Source of the DNA: Erythrobacter sp. | GTDB taxonomy: Bacteria; Pseudomonadota; Alphaproteobacteria; Sphingomonadales; Sphingomonadaceae | Direction: 5' to 3' | Assembly (NCBI GenBank): GCA_025698865.1 | Contig: JAILWQ010000001.1 | Span: 496,001 to 560,000, forward strand | DNA length: 64,000 nt | In this document: positions 51,332 through 62,609 of the stretch, piece by piece | Numbering within the stretch: the first letter of the stretch is position 1 | Layout of the letters: every line of letters begins with the position of its first letter | Notes under the pieces: generated by a model | The model's database searches: none | What the model saw: the letters and a program-made list of their open reading frames with translations, nothing else | What the model was told of the DNA's origin: nothing | Made by a program: the position numbers and the translations under genes

Positions 51332-51757
51332 TCAGCGGCGCGCGCTCACCATTGTCAGTGTGCCGAGATCGACCGTGTCCCCGCCCGGCACCAAAGTGAC
51401 CGGATTGCTGGTATCCGTGATCCAGAGCAGCGCGCCGTCCGGCCCCTCGATCCGCACCCGGGCCGATGTCCGGACGGCGCTCCGGAGCGCCTCACGCGGC
51501 ACCTCGACCGAAAAGGCCAGCGGCACTTGGCGTCCGTTGGACGGATAGTCTTCCTCGGCCAGCACCAGTGCCGGCGCATCGGCACGGCTGACATCCTCGA
51601 TCCGGACATGCATCACGGACCCGGTCGGCAGGGCGATCCGCTCGCGATAGGTCGCCTGACCGGAAACGGTCACGGTATCACTCGCGGGCGGCACACTGGC
51701 GCAGGCGGCTAGAGCGAACACAGCGGCAGGGGCGAGGAAGGCGAGACGTTTCATCAT
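51332..51757 (-). CDS. YbaY-family lipoprotein
   Basis: 141 aa. Signal with lipobox (MMKRLAFLAPAAVFALAACASV). Body: VSGQATYRERIALPTGSVMHVRIEDVSRADAPALVLAEEDY and PLAFSVEVPREALRSAVRTSARVRIEGPDGALLWITDTSNPVTLVPGG match the YbaY/DUF pattern (TYRERIALP..V.V.L.DVS.AD.PA..LAE), a conserved exported family of unknown function in Gram-negatives. Located 65 nt after the 3' end of thiC, on the same strand. Confidence 0.85.
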   Translation of the reverse strand: MMKRLAFLAPAAVFALAACASVPPASDTVTVSGQATYRERIALPTGSVMHVRIEDVSRADAPALVLAEEDYPSNGRQVPLAFSVEVPREALRSAVRTSARVRIEGPDGALLWITDTSNPVTLVPGGDTVDLGTLTMVSARR

Positions 51758-51822
51758 TCTGGCGAAATCCGGCTACGGTCCTCGGGTTCCCATCATTTCC
51801 CGCTATGCCAAGGCGGGACCGT

Positions 51823-53781
<1,959 letters not shown>

Positions 53782-53787
53782 TTACCC

Positions 53788-53897
53788 GTCCACTCCCTCC
53801 GCCGATGCTAGTCGGTTCAGGTTCGACGGGTCGGGCGTTGCTTACACGCCCCTCTCAGCCTTGTCCTTTGACGGACAAGCAGGCTCCCCGGGGATGG
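53788..53897 (-). promoter_or_regulatory. TPP riboswitch (THI element) controlling thiC
   Basis: On the minus strand the conserved core is present: GGGGAGCC, GGCTGAGAGGG (CTGAGA at 53858-53853), ACCTGAACCG and CGGCGGAGGGAGTGG, in the order of the Rfam THI element. It ends about 70 nt before the thiC start, consistent with control of translation or termination of the thiC message. Confidence 0.93.
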
Positions 53898-53963
53898 CGG
53901 GTTTCTAGGGCAAGCGAAGCGGCGCGTCCAGCGCGGACGTGTTCGCTCGTGGGCGGTACAGGG

Positions 53964-54149
53964 TCAGTCGAAGCTGTCCTTGATCTTCTTGCCCGCCCGC
54001 ATTCCCAGGAACAGGAAGACGAGGAACAGGATCACGGCGATCACGAAGAGGACGATCGCAAGGTCGACCATGGTCCCGGCGAGCCCGCCGAAACCGAGGA
54101 TGGCCGCCACCAAAGCGACGACGAGGCAGAGAAGGGCGAGCTTGATCAT
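53964..54149 (-). CDS. DUF1328 (YtjA-type) small membrane protein
   Basis: 61 aa, two hydrophobic segments: MIKLALLCLVVALVAAILGFGGLAGTMVDLAIVLFVIAVILFLVFLFLG, with the conserved FGG-A-motif of DUF1328. The basic tail (MRAGKKIKDSFD) is cytoplasmic. DUF1328 proteins are often stress-inducible in alphaproteobacteria. The ATG has no Shine-Dalgarno, and the EcfG-like sequence upstream leaves almost no leader, so translation may be leaderless. Confidence 0.85.
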   Translation of the reverse strand: MIKLALLCLVVALVAAILGFGGLAGTMVDLAIVLFVIAVILFLVFLFLGMRAGKKIKDSFD

Positions 54150-54157
54150 ACGATCAC

Positions 54158-54183
54158 AACCCGCCCTTCCCGATTATCGTTCC
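54158..54183 (-). promoter_or_regulatory. EcfG-like promoter candidate upstream of the DUF1328 gene
   Basis: Minus strand GGAAC (54183-54179), 17-nt spacer, GGTT (54161-54158), only about 9 nt before the start codon; initiation would leave almost no leader. Confidence 0.35.
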
Positions 54184-54196
54184 CCAAAGGCAGCGA

Positions 54197-56026
54197 TCAG
54201 GCGCCGCCGCCGCGCGCGATCCAGCGGTCGATCTTGGCCTCCAGCACCGGCAGCGGCAGCGCGCCCGTGCCGAGGACCTGCGCGTGGAACGCCTTGATGT
54301 CGAAGCGATCGCCCAGTGCCTTTTCCGCCTTCGCGCGCAGTTCCTGGATCTTCAGCGCGCCGACCTTGTAGGCGAGCGCCTGACTCGGAATGGCGATGTA
54401 GCGTTCGACCTCGGCCGTCGCGTCGGTGCGGCCCATGCCCGAATTGGCGAGCATGTATTCGATCGCCTGATCGCGGGTCCAGCCCTTGGAATGGAGACCC
54501 GTGTCGACCACCAGTCGCATGGCGCGCAGCATCTCGTCGTCGAGCGTGCCGAAGCGGGCATAGGGGTCCTCGTACAGCCCCATCGGATAGCCGAGCGTTT
54601 CCGAATAGAGCCCCCATCCCTCGACATAGGCGGTGTTGCCGCCGAAGCGCATGAAGGCGGGCAGCGCCTCGTTCTCCTGCGCCAGGCTGATCTGGAAATG
54701 GTGCCCCGGCGCGCCTTCGTGAAGGTAGAGCGTCGTCTCGCCCGGAGTGGTCCGGCTGGGCAGGTCGTAGGCGTTGAAATAGAAGATGCCGGGCCGCGAA
54801 CCGTCGGGCGCGCCGGACTGGTAGGAGCCGCCCGCCTCGAACTTCTCGCGGAAGGGTTCGTAGGGCCGGATTTCGAGCGGGGTCTCGGGCACTTCGGAGA
54901 AGAAGGCGGGGATCTTCGCGTCCACTTCCCTGCCGATCGCGTAGAAGCGCTGAGTCAGATCCTCGCGGCTCTTCGGCTTGAAGCGCGGATCGGTGCGGAT
55001 GTAGTCGAAGAATTCGGGAAGCGTGCCGGTGAAGCCGACCTCGTCCTTGACCTCCATCATGCCGGCCTTGATCCGCTCCACCTCGGACAGGCCGAGATTG
55101 TGCAGGTAATCGGCGGTCAGCGGCAGCGTGGTCGTCTGCTCGATCAGCTGATTGTAGAGCGCGGCCCCGCCCTTCATCTGCGCGAGGCCGACGCTCTCGC
55201 GCGCGACCGGATAGTATTCCGCCTTCAGGAAATCGTGGAGCCGCTTGTTCGCCGCGAACACCTCGCTCACCGACTGGCGATAGGCGGTGGTCAGCCGGGC
55301 TTTCTCGGCGGCGCTGAAATCCTCGGGCAGGTTCCGGATCGGCCCCCAATACGGCGATTCCTCGAGATCCATCGCCGCCTGCGTCTCGAGCTGTTCGATC
55401 ACGTTGCCGATGGTCAGCTTCGTTTCGAGAACGCCCGAGCCCATCCCCTCGCGGAACTTGGCGATCGCGCGGTCGGTCAGCGCGACATAGTCCGCCATGC
55501 GGCTCATCGCGTTCTCGTAATCCTCAACCGTCTCGAACTGTGCGGCCCCGTCGCCGCTTTCGAAGGTCGGGTAGAAGGTGTGGAAGCCGCTGAAGTGATT
55601 GACCGGCCGCACTTCGGTGAGGGCAAGGATTTCCGGGGTCAGGCCCTTCAGCACCTCCTGCTGGTTGTAGGCGAAGACGTCGTAGGCGATCCGGTCGGTC
55701 TGATCGAGGGCGGCGCGGTCGATGGTGCGCAGGCCCGCCAGATTGGCCTCGGCATTGGCGCGGCTCGTCTGGTTGTATTCGTCGGTCAGGAAATCGCCCA
55801 GCCTGTCGGCATAGCGCATGTCGCCTCGGAAAAGCGCGCTGAGCGGATTGAGCTTCAGATCGCGCTCGTCCGCCTCGGCGAACAGCGCGAACAGGCGATC
55901 ATGCGCGCTGGCGTCGGGAGCGGCGGCGACCGGACCCGCAGCGCCGCTATCGGTCGATCCGGGCACGGCGGCGCAGGCTCCCAGCATCAGGGCGCTTCCG
56001 GCGAGCAGAGCGTGGTGAAGTCTCAT
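54197..56026 (-). CDS. DUF885 lipoprotein (putative peptidase)
   Basis: 609 aa from the ATG at 56026 (MRLHHALLAGSALMLGACAAV), a lipoprotein signal; the track start at 56218 lies in the intergenic region. The DUF885 signature LHEGAPGHHFQISLAQ (His in HxxPGHHxxQ) lies about residue 420, with the nearby MRFGGNTAYVEGWGLYSE; this is the likely metal site of a family thought to be metallopeptidases. No other enzyme of known substrate is nearby. Divergent from zwf. Confidence 0.85.
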   Translation of the reverse strand: MRLHHALLAGSALMLGACAAVPGSTDSGAAGPVAAAPDASAHDRLFALFAEADERDLKLNPLSALFRGDMRYADRLGDFLTDEYNQTSRANAEANLAGLRTIDRAALDQTDRIAYDVFAYNQQEVLKGLTPEILALTEVRPVNHFSGFHTFYPTFESGDGAAQFETVEDYENAMSRMADYVALTDRAIAKFREGMGSGVLETKLTIGNVIEQLETQAAMDLEESPYWGPIRNLPEDFSAAEKARLTTAYRQSVSEVFAANKRLHDFLKAEYYPVARESVGLAQMKGGAALYNQLIEQTTTLPLTADYLHNLGLSEVERIKAGMMEVKDEVGFTGTLPEFFDYIRTDPRFKPKSREDLTQRFYAIGREVDAKIPAFFSEVPETPLEIRPYEPFREKFEAGGSYQSGAPDGSRPGIFYFNAYDLPSRTTPGETTLYLHEGAPGHHFQISLAQENEALPAFMRFGGNTAYVEGWGLYSETLGYPMGLYEDPYARFGTLDDEMLRAMRLVVDTGLHSKGWTRDQAIEYMLANSGMGRTDATAEVERYIAIPSQALAYKVGALKIQELRAKAEKALGDRFDIKAFHAQVLGTGALPLPVLEAKIDRWIARGGGA

Positions 56027-56126
56027 TGCAATTCCCCCAAATGAATGTCGTCGTGATCGACATCGCCGCATTTTCGCCCAGCAGGACATCGCTGGCAAGC
56101 CGTCCCATCGTCGAACGGCCAACCTG

Positions 56127-56154
56127 TTGCGACGAGGGCATGGGCCGCTATAGC
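56127..56154 (+). promoter_or_regulatory. Candidate promoter of the zwf-pgl-edd-glk operon
   Basis: TTGCGA (56127-56132), 16-nt spacer, TATAGC (56149-56154), about 80 nt before the zwf ATG. Same -10 hexamer as the his promoter candidate. Confidence 0.4.
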
Positions 56155-56234
56155 TCGCGCGAACGAACACGCCCGCACGAAGGTTTCGCAGGCCGGCAAC
56201 CCGCGCCGGACAGTTCAACGGAGAACGCGCTTAC

Positions 56235-57680
56235 ATGGCAACATCCTCGTCCGCCCTCCTGCTTTTCGGCGCCACCGGCGACCTGTCGAAGCGGATGCTG
56301 CTGCCATCGCTCTATGCACTTCATGAGGACGGGCTGATCGCGGCGGACCTGCGGATCGTCGGCACCGCCCGCAGCGAACTGAGCGACGAGGAATTTCGCG
56401 CGATGGCCCGCGAGGCCTTGCTGGAGCATCTGCCCGAGGACCGGCGGCACGAGGAAAATCTGGCGAGCTTCATCGACCATCTCGTCTACCAGCCGCTCGA
56501 CGCCTCGACGATCGAGGGGTTCGACGCGCTGGCCGAGAAGGTCGGCGATATCTCGGGCGGGCTGTCGATCTTCCTCTCGACCGCGCCGTTCCTGTTCGAA
56601 CCGACGATCAAGGGGCTGAAGGCATCGGGCTTGGCGGACGGGAATGTTCGCATCGGGCTCGAAAAGCCGCTCGGCAACGATCTGGCGAGTTCGCGGGTCA
56701 TCAACGACGCGGTCGCCTCCGCCTTCGAGGAGGACCGGATCTTCCGGATCGACCACTATCTGGGCAAGGAGACGGTCCAGAACCTGCTCGCCCTGCGCTT
56801 CGCGAACGCCATGTTCGAGCCGCTATGGAACGCCAACGGGATCGACCATGTCCAGATCACGGTGAGCGAGACCGTCGGGCTGGAAGGTCGCCACGGCTTC
56901 TACGACGACACCGGTGCGCTGCGCGACATGGTGCAGAACCACATGCTCCAGCTGCTCGCCATCACCGCCATGGAGCCGCCCGCCGACTTCGACGCGACCG
57001 CCGTACGCGACGAGAAGGTCAAGGTCCTGCGCTCGCTCCGCCCGCTCGAGGTGGCCGAAATGGTTCGCGGCCAGTATGGCGAGGGCGCGGTCAAGGGCGA
57101 GAGCGTCGACAGCTACGAAGCCGATCTGGGCGAGAGTTCGGATACCGAGACCTTCGTCGCGCTGAAGGCCCATGTCGACAACTGGCGCTGGCAGGGCGTC
57201 CCCTTCTACCTGCGCACCGGCAAGCGCATGGCCGAACGCCGCAGCGAGATCGTGATCCAGTTCAAGCAGGTGCCGCACAACATCTTCGCCGAGCGTGGCG
57301 GAGAGCTTACGGCCAACCGGCTCGTCATCCGCCTCCAGCCCGAGGAATATGTCCGCCTGATGGTCATGGCCAAGAAGCCGAGCATGGACCGCGACGGGGT
57401 GACCCTGCGCGAGGTGCCGCTCGATCTTTCGCTGACCCAGGCCTTTGCCAAGGCGCGGCGGCGGATCGCCTACGAGCGGCTGCTGCTCGACCTGATCGAC
57501 GGCGATCCGACGCTGTTCGTCCGCCGCGACGAGGTGGAGGCGCAGTGGAAATGGATCGACGCCATCCGGGCGATGTGGACGAAACAGGGCATGGAACCCA
57601 AATCCTACGGTTCGGGCAGCTGGGGGCCGAGCGCGGCGATCGCGCTCACCGAGCGCGACGGGAGAAGCTGGCATGAGTAA
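56235..57680 (+). CDS. zwf: Glucose-6-phosphate 1-dehydrogenase
   Basis: Oxidises glucose 6-phosphate to 6-phosphogluconolactone with NADP or NAD, feeding the Entner-Doudoroff pathway. 481 aa, complete. Cofactor motif LLFGATGDLSKRMLLPSL at residues 9-26, the active-site block RIDHYLGKETVQNLLALRFANAMFEPLWN, and GFYDDTGALRDMVQNHMLQLLAI. It is the first gene of zwf-pgl-edd-glk; the next ATG overlaps its stop region by 8 nt. Confidence 0.98.
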   Translation: MATSSSALLLFGATGDLSKRMLLPSLYALHEDGLIAADLRIVGTARSELSDEEFRAMAREALLEHLPEDRRHEENLASFIDHLVYQPLDASTIEGFDALAEKVGDISGGLSIFLSTAPFLFEPTIKGLKASGLADGNVRIGLEKPLGNDLASSRVINDAVASAFEEDRIFRIDHYLGKETVQNLLALRFANAMFEPLWNANGIDHVQITVSETVGLEGRHGFYDDTGALRDMVQNHMLQLLAITAMEPPADFDATAVRDEKVKVLRSLRPLEVAEMVRGQYGEGAVKGESVDSYEADLGESSDTETFVALKAHVDNWRWQGVPFYLRTGKRMAERRSEIVIQFKQVPHNIFAERGGELTANRLVIRLQPEEYVRLMVMAKKPSMDRDGVTLREVPLDLSLTQAFAKARRRIAYERLLLDLIDGDPTLFVRRDEVEAQWKWIDAIRAMWTKQGMEPKSYGSGSWGPSAAIALTERDGRSWHE

Positions 57681-58296
57681 GCCCGATCCGATCTGGGCCG
57701 AGGACGGTTCGGGAGATGCGGTGGCGCGGCATCTGGCGCGCGTGATCGCCGCGCATCCGAGCGCGACGATCGCGGTGCCGGGCGGCTCCACCCCGCTGCC
57801 GATCTTCGAGAAACTGGTCGGTGAAGGGATCGACTGGTCGGGCGTCACCCTGATGCTCGGCGACGACCGTATCGTGGAGCACGGCCACGCCGCCAGCAAT
57901 CAGGCGAAGCTCGAAGGCGCCTTCTGCGCCACCGAAGCGCGGATCGTGGCGCTGGAGGAGGGGATGGCGGTGCCCGATCTCGACCTACTGTGGCTCGGCA
58001 TGGGCGAAGACGGTCATATCGCCTCGCTCTTTCCCGAGATGGAGGGGGAAGACGCCCCTGGCCGCACGGTCATCCGCACCCGCCCCGTGCCGCTGCCGCC
58101 CGAAGCGCCCTTCCCCCGCCTCAGCATGAACATGGAGGCGCTGACCGGGGCGCCGCGCGAGATCATCCTCGTCATCCGCGGCGAGGCGAAGAAGCGCGTG
58201 CTCGCAGATGCCATCGCCGGGCGCGGCACAGTGCCCGTCGCCACGCTGATAGCGCGCGCGACCTGCCCGATCACGATCTACTGGAGCCCCGAATGA
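57673..58296 (+). CDS. pgl: 6-Phosphogluconolactonase
   Basis: Hydrolyses 6-phosphogluconolactone to 6-phosphogluconate. 207 aa, DevB type: [26 protein letters not shown], the sugar-phosphate loop [37 protein letters not shown] and the catalytic [16 protein letters not shown]. The ATG at 57673 overlaps zwf by 8 nt; its stop overlaps edd (ATGA). Confidence 0.95.
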   Translation: MSKPDPIWAEDGSGDAVARHLARVIAAHPSATIAVPGGSTPLPIFEKLVGEGIDWSGVTLMLGDDRIVEHGHAASNQAKLEGAFCATEARIVALEEGMAVPDLDLLWLGMGEDGHIASLFPEMEGEDAPGRTVIRTRPVPLPPEAPFPRLSMNMEALTGAPREIILVIRGEAKKRVLADAIAGRGTVPVATLIARATCPITIYWSPE

Positions 58297-60113
58297 CCCT
58301 CCATCCCGTTCTCGCCCGTGTCACCGACCGGATCGTCGAGCGCAGCCGCGATGGACGCCGCCGCTATCTCGACCTGATCGAGCGCCAGCGCGATGCGGGC
58401 GTCAACCGGCCCAAGCTGTCCTGCGGCAATCTTGCCCACGGCTTTGCCGCCAGCGGCGAGGACAAGCCCGCCATCCGCGGCGGCGAGGCGATGAATATCG
58501 GCATCGTCACTGCCTACAACGACATGCTCAGCGCGCATCAGCCCTATGGCCGCTATCCCGAGCAGATTAAAATCTTCGCCCGCGAGAAAGGCGCCACCGC
58601 GCAGGTTGCAGGCGGCGTTCCGGCGATGTGCGACGGGGTGACGCAGGGTCAGGATTCGATGGAACTCTCGCTGTTCAGCCGCGACGTGATCGCGATGAGC
58701 GCGGCGGTCGGCCTCTCCCACGGCATGTTCGAAGGCGCCGCACTGCTCGGCATCTGCGACAAGATCGTGCCGGGTCTGCTTATCGGCGCGCTGCGCTTCG
58801 GCCATCTGCCGACCATCCTGATCCCCGCCGGACCCATGCCCTCGGGCCTCGCCAACAAGGAGAAGATCCGCGTCCGCCAGCTCTATGCCGAGGGCAAGGT
58901 GGGCGAGGACGCGCTGATGGACGCCGAGAGCGCCAGCTATCACGGCGCGGGCACCTGCACCTTCTACGGCACGGCCAATTCCAACCAGATGATGATGGAG
59001 ATGATGGGGCTGCACATGCCCGGCTCCAGCTTCGTCAATCCGGGCAACAAGCTGCGCCAGGAGCTGACCCGCGCCGCGATCCACCGCCTGACCGAGATCG
59101 GCTGGCGGGGCGGGGATTACCGCCCGCTCGGCCATTGCGTGGACGAGAAGGCGATCGTCAATGCGGTCGTCGGCCTGCTCGCCACCGGGGGATCGACCAA
59201 TCACGTCATCCACCTGCCCGCCATCGCGCGGGCGGCGGGCATCCAGCTCGACTGGGACGACATGGACGAGCTCAGCAACATCGTCCCGCTGATCGCCAGC
59301 GTCTATCCCAACGGATCGGGCGACATAAACTATTTCCATGCGGCCGGAGGAATGCCCTACGTCATCCGCGAGCTGCTCGAGGCGGGTCTGGCGCATGGCG
59401 ACATCCGCACGGTCTATGGCGGATCGCTGGCGGACGGCGCGCGGGAACCGGTGATGGACGGCGAGGAACTCGTCTGGACGCCCGCCGCGCCCATCAGCCG
59501 CGACGATACGCTGCTCGCGCCCGTATCCGCGCCGTTCCAGCCCAATGGCGGCCTCGCCCTGCTGCAAGGCAATCTCGGCCGCGCGACGATGAAGGTGAGC
59601 GCGGTTGCGCCCGAGCGCTGGACGATCGAGGCGCCCTGTCTGGTCTTCTCCGACCAGCATCAGGTGATCGACGCGTTCAAGAACGGCGCGCTCGACCGCG
59701 ACGTGGTGGTGGTCGTGCGCTTCCAGGGCCCGGCCGCGAACGGCATGCCCGAACTGCACAAGCTGACCCCGCCGCTCGGCGTGGTGCAGGATCGGGGCCA
59801 CCGCGTCGCGCTGGTTACCGACGGGCGGATGTCGGGGGCGAGCGGCAAGGTGCCCTGCGCGATCCACGTCTCGCCCGAGGCGTGGCATGACGGGCCGCTC
59901 GGCAAATTGCGCGACGGCGACGTGGTCCGCGTCTGCGCCAAGACGGGCACGCTCGCCGCGCTGGTGGGGGAAGCCGAATGGGCCGACCGCGAACAGGTGA
60001 GCGCCCCGCCCCCTGCCCTCGGCACGGGACGCGAGCTCTTCGCCATGCTGCGCCACCATTCCGACCCGGCGGAAAAGGGCGGCAGCGCCATGCTCGCGGA
60101 GGCGGGGCTGTGA
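58293..60113 (+). CDS. edd: Phosphogluconate dehydratase
   Basis: Dehydrates 6-phosphogluconate to 2-keto-3-deoxy-6-phosphogluconate, the key Entner-Doudoroff step. 606 aa. IlvD/Edd superfamily with [29 protein letters not shown] and [24 protein letters not shown], and [19 protein letters not shown]; Edd enzymes carry an [4Fe-4S] cluster. The long Edd-specific N-terminus and this gene context distinguish it from IlvD at 2293. The ATG overlaps the pgl stop. KDPG aldolase is not in the window. Confidence 0.97.
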   Translation: MTLHPVLARVTDRIVERSRDGRRRYLDLIERQRDAGVNRPKLSCGNLAHGFAASGEDKPAIRGGEAMNIGIVTAYNDMLSAHQPYGRYPEQIKIFAREKGATAQVAGGVPAMCDGVTQGQDSMELSLFSRDVIAMSAAVGLSHGMFEGAALLGICDKIVPGLLIGALRFGHLPTILIPAGPMPSGLANKEKIRVRQLYAEGKVGEDALMDAESASYHGAGTCTFYGTANSNQMMMEMMGLHMPGSSFVNPGNKLRQELTRAAIHRLTEIGWRGGDYRPLGHCVDEKAIVNAVVGLLATGGSTNHVIHLPAIARAAGIQLDWDDMDELSNIVPLIASVYPNGSGDINYFHAAGGMPYVIRELLEAGLAHGDIRTVYGGSLADGAREPVMDGEELVWTPAAPISRDDTLLAPVSAPFQPNGGLALLQGNLGRATMKVSAVAPERWTIEAPCLVFSDQHQVIDAFKNGALDRDVVVVVRFQGPAANGMPELHKLTPPLGVVQDRGHRVALVTDGRMSGASGKVPCAIHVSPEAWHDGPLGKLRDGDVVRVCAKTGTLAALVGEAEWADREQVSAPPPALGTGRELFAMLRHHSDPAEKGGSAMLAEAGL

Positions 60114-61105
60114 CTGCCGGGCACACAGGTAGCGCGCGCGAGATCGTCGTCGCCGATATCGGCGGCACCCATGCGCGCTTCGCGCTCGCCGCGATCGCGG
60201 AAGACGGCGCGGTGTCGCTGGGCGAGCCGATCAAGCTCGAAACCGCCGAACACGCCAGCTTGCAAACCGCGTGGGAAGCGCTCGGCCGCATGCTCGACCG
60301 GCCCCTGCCGCGCGAGGCCGCGATCGCCATAGCTGCGCCGATCCAGGGCGAGGTGGTCCGGATGACCAACAGCCCCTGGACCCTGCATCCGGGCCGGCTT
60401 GCCGAACAGCTCGGCCTCGACGCACATATCCTGATCAACGATTTCGCTGCCGTCGCCCATGCGGTCGACTGCGCGGCGCCGGAAGATCTCGTCCATCTGA
60501 CGGGTCCGGACATACCGCTCCCGGATCGCGGTGCGATCAGCATCGTGGGCCCCGGCACCGGGCTCGGCATCGCCCTGTTGCTGCGGACCGGCGATCACTC
60601 GCATGTCGTCGAGACCGAGGGCGGCCATGTCGATTTCGCCCCGCTCGACAGCGTGGAGGACCGCCTGCTGGCGCATTTGCGCGAGCATCACACCCGCGTC
60701 TCGGCCGAACGGGTCGTGTCCGGGCCGGGGCTGCGGGCAATCTACCAGGTGCTTGCCGAACTCGAGGATCGCGACATGCCGCGGGCTGACGACAAGGCGC
60801 TGTGGAGCCTTGCGCTCGAAGGGTCGGACAGCCTCGCGGCGGCCGCGCTGGAGCGGTTCTGCCTCTGCCTCGGCGCGGTGGCGGGCGACGTGGCGCTAAC
60901 CCACGGCCCCGGCCCGGTGGTGATCGCGGGGGGGCTGGGCTACCGGCTGCGCGATGTCCTGCCGCGGTCGGGCTTTGCCGAACGGTTCGCCGCCAAGGGG
61001 CGCTACGCCGCGCTGATGCGGAGCCAGTCGGTGAAGCTCATCACCCATCCCGAGCCGGGCCTGTTCGGCGCCGCCCACGCCTTCGCCAGACGGCCGGTGC
61101 GCTGA
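60110..61105 (+). CDS. glk: Glucokinase, GTG start
   Basis: Phosphorylates glucose with ATP. 331 aa from the GTG at 60110 ([26 protein letters not shown]), overlapping the edd stop (GTGA). Glk (ROK-unrelated bacterial) motifs: [39 protein letters not shown] and the catalytic [13 protein letters not shown]. The track start at 59978 is inside edd. Its end is one nt from the convergent stop of the curli-region gene. It completes the glucose-to-KDPG operon. Confidence 0.95.
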   Translation: MTAGHTGSAREIVVADIGGTHARFALAAIAEDGAVSLGEPIKLETAEHASLQTAWEALGRMLDRPLPREAAIAIAAPIQGEVVRMTNSPWTLHPGRLAEQLGLDAHILINDFAAVAHAVDCAAPEDLVHLTGPDIPLPDRGAISIVGPGTGLGIALLLRTGDHSHVVETEGGHVDFAPLDSVEDRLLAHLREHHTRVSAERVVSGPGLRAIYQVLAELEDRDMPRADDKALWSLALEGSDSLAAAALERFCLCLGAVAGDVALTHGPGPVVIAGGLGYRLRDVLPRSGFAERFAAKGRYAALMRSQSVKLITHPEPGLFGAAHAFARRPVR

Positions 61106-61106
61106 T

Positions 61107-62228
61107 CTAGCCGGCGTCTCCGACCACGATCTCGTCATAGACCGGATCGTAGCGCACCGGGATGCCTTCCGCCGCGAGCCGGTCGAGCGAGACGAAGCTG
61201 TCGCTCGCGGCCGAATTGCGCAGCCGCGCGAAGGTCGGCGCGTCCATTCCGTCGCGGAACAGGTCGAGCAGCTGCCCGCTGTGGACGCTCATGCCCGCGC
61301 CGGGCACGATCTGGAACGCGACGGTCGCCAGCGCGCGGTCGCCATAGCGCATCGCCAGCCGCCCCTGCTGCACCGTGGGATCGATCTGCCCCATATAGGC
61401 GCTCGAGGATCTGCTCCCGATCTGGTCGATATAGGCGGAGGAACCGTTACTCGCGGGTAGCGGCGGAGGCGGGGTCGCCTGCGCGATAGCGGCGACCGCC
61501 AGCTGCTCGGAAGATTGCGGAACACCTGCGAGAGCCGAGCGCGCAGGATCGGTCGCCGCAGCGCCGGGGGGCCGCCCGGGCGGTGTATGCGGCGCCGGAG
61601 CATCGGACCGATCGGCACTTGCCACCTTCTCGCCGAAATCGTCACGCCCGATCCGCTCGCCGATCTCGCGCAGAAGCGCAGGCGGCACCGCGCCGAACAG
61701 ATTGGCATCCCGGCCGCCCATCAGCGCCTGATATTCGGACCGAGGGGGTGCAGACAGTGGTTCCTTGGCCTGCGCCGCCTCTTGGCCATGCGATTTGCGC
61801 GAAAGCCCGGCCGCGCGATCTTCCCCCGCCCCATCATCGGAGATGCCAGCGGGGATCGTCTGAAGGGACGGGCTGTTGGCCAGCCGTACCGGCGTTGGTC
61901 CGGCCTCGGGACGTTCCGGTGGGGCCGGCTCGCGGACAATCCCGCTTCCGCTCGCCGGGACCGGAGTAAACGCAGACGTCATCCCCGCCGCAGCGTCGAT
62001 GTCCGGCAAGTCGTCTTTGACGAAAGCCGCATCGCCGCGGAGTCCGACACGAACGATCGACCCGGTGCCCTTCGCTGCCGCCGCTTCGCCGGGAGCCGGC
62101 TGCACAACATCGAGCGGCGCCGCGCCGCCGAGCAATCCGCCGAGAGTCAGGCAGGCCAGCGTGCCGAGCGATGTGCTCCGCATGAAAACGCTCGTGGAGG
62201 AGCGCCTCGCTGGCGGCCAGTCGCCCAT
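61107..62228 (-). CDS. Exported hypothetical protein in the curli-type operon
   Basis: 373 aa. Start at 62228 (MGDWPPARRSSTSVF) or the ATG at 62183 (MRSTSLGTLACLTLGGLLGG), which leads directly into a signal-like stretch. The protein is low in secondary-structure signal: Pro/Ala-rich regions (RRPERPEAGPTPVRL, GRPPGAAATDPARS), repeated Ser/Tyr segments SSAYIDQIGSRSSSAYMGQIDPTVQQG, and a C-terminal block LLDLFRDGMDAPTFARLRNSAASDSFVSLDRLAAEGIPVRYDPVYDEIVVGDAG. No recognised family. Downstream of the CsgH-like gene on the same strand, so it is a candidate curli secretion, anchoring or nucleation factor. Confidence 0.65.
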   Translation of the reverse strand: MGDWPPARRSSTSVFMRSTSLGTLACLTLGGLLGGAAPLDVVQPAPGEAAAAKGTGSIVRVGLRGDAAFVKDDLPDIDAAAGMTSAFTPVPASGSGIVREPAPPERPEAGPTPVRLANSPSLQTIPAGISDDGAGEDRAAGLSRKSHGQEAAQAKEPLSAPPRSEYQALMGGRDANLFGAVPPALLREIGERIGRDDFGEKVASADRSDAPAPHTPPGRPPGAAATDPARSALAGVPQSSEQLAVAAIAQATPPPPLPASNGSSAYIDQIGSRSSSAYMGQIDPTVQQGRLAMRYGDRALATVAFQIVPGAGMSVHSGQLLDLFRDGMDAPTFARLRNSAASDSFVSLDRLAAEGIPVRYDPVYDEIVVGDAG

Positions 62229-62237
62229 GCCTGCCCG

Positions 62238-62609
62238 TCAGTCGCCCGCCATCGGCGTCGCGCAGGGTCCTGCGTTCAGAGTGTAGGCCGCGCCCTCGTT
62301 CTCGCGGATCCGGGCCTGCGCACACCAGTCGTCGGTGTAGTTCACCTTGAATCGGGACAGCACCCGCTCCTCGTGAGCCGGTATCGTCGTGCGGCCCTTG
62401 TGCACCGCCCTGGATGCTCCCTGAATTTCGATTTCGTAGGACACCGTCTGCTCGACGGCGGAGTGCGCGACGAGCGCGATATTCACCTCGCCCCCGTTGT
62501 CCGAGACCTGCATCGAGATTGCCTGCGTGCCTGCCTGTTCCCCGGCCATAGCCGTTCCTCCGATGACCAAGGCCGCAATGACGGCCACACTGCGAAACAT
62601 ACCCTTCAT
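62238..62609 (-). CDS. CsgH-like curli-fibre chaperone
   Basis: 123 aa: signal peptide (MKGMFRSVAVIAALVIGGTAMA), then GEVNIALVAHSAVEQTVSYEIEIQGASRAVHKGRTTIPAHEERVLSRFKVNYTDDWCAQARIRENEGAAYTL, a single beta-sandwich of the size of CsgC/CsgH, which blocks premature amyloid growth in the periplasm. Two Cys (WCA and GPCA) could form a disulfide. ATG overlaps the upstream stop (ATGA). CsgH is the alphaproteobacterial equivalent of CsgC. The call rests on size, context and fold pattern. Confidence 0.55.
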   Translation of the reverse strand: MKGMFRSVAVIAALVIGGTAMAGEQAGTQAISMQVSDNGGEVNIALVAHSAVEQTVSYEIEIQGASRAVHKGRTTIPAHEERVLSRFKVNYTDDWCAQARIRENEGAAYTLNAGPCATPMAGD

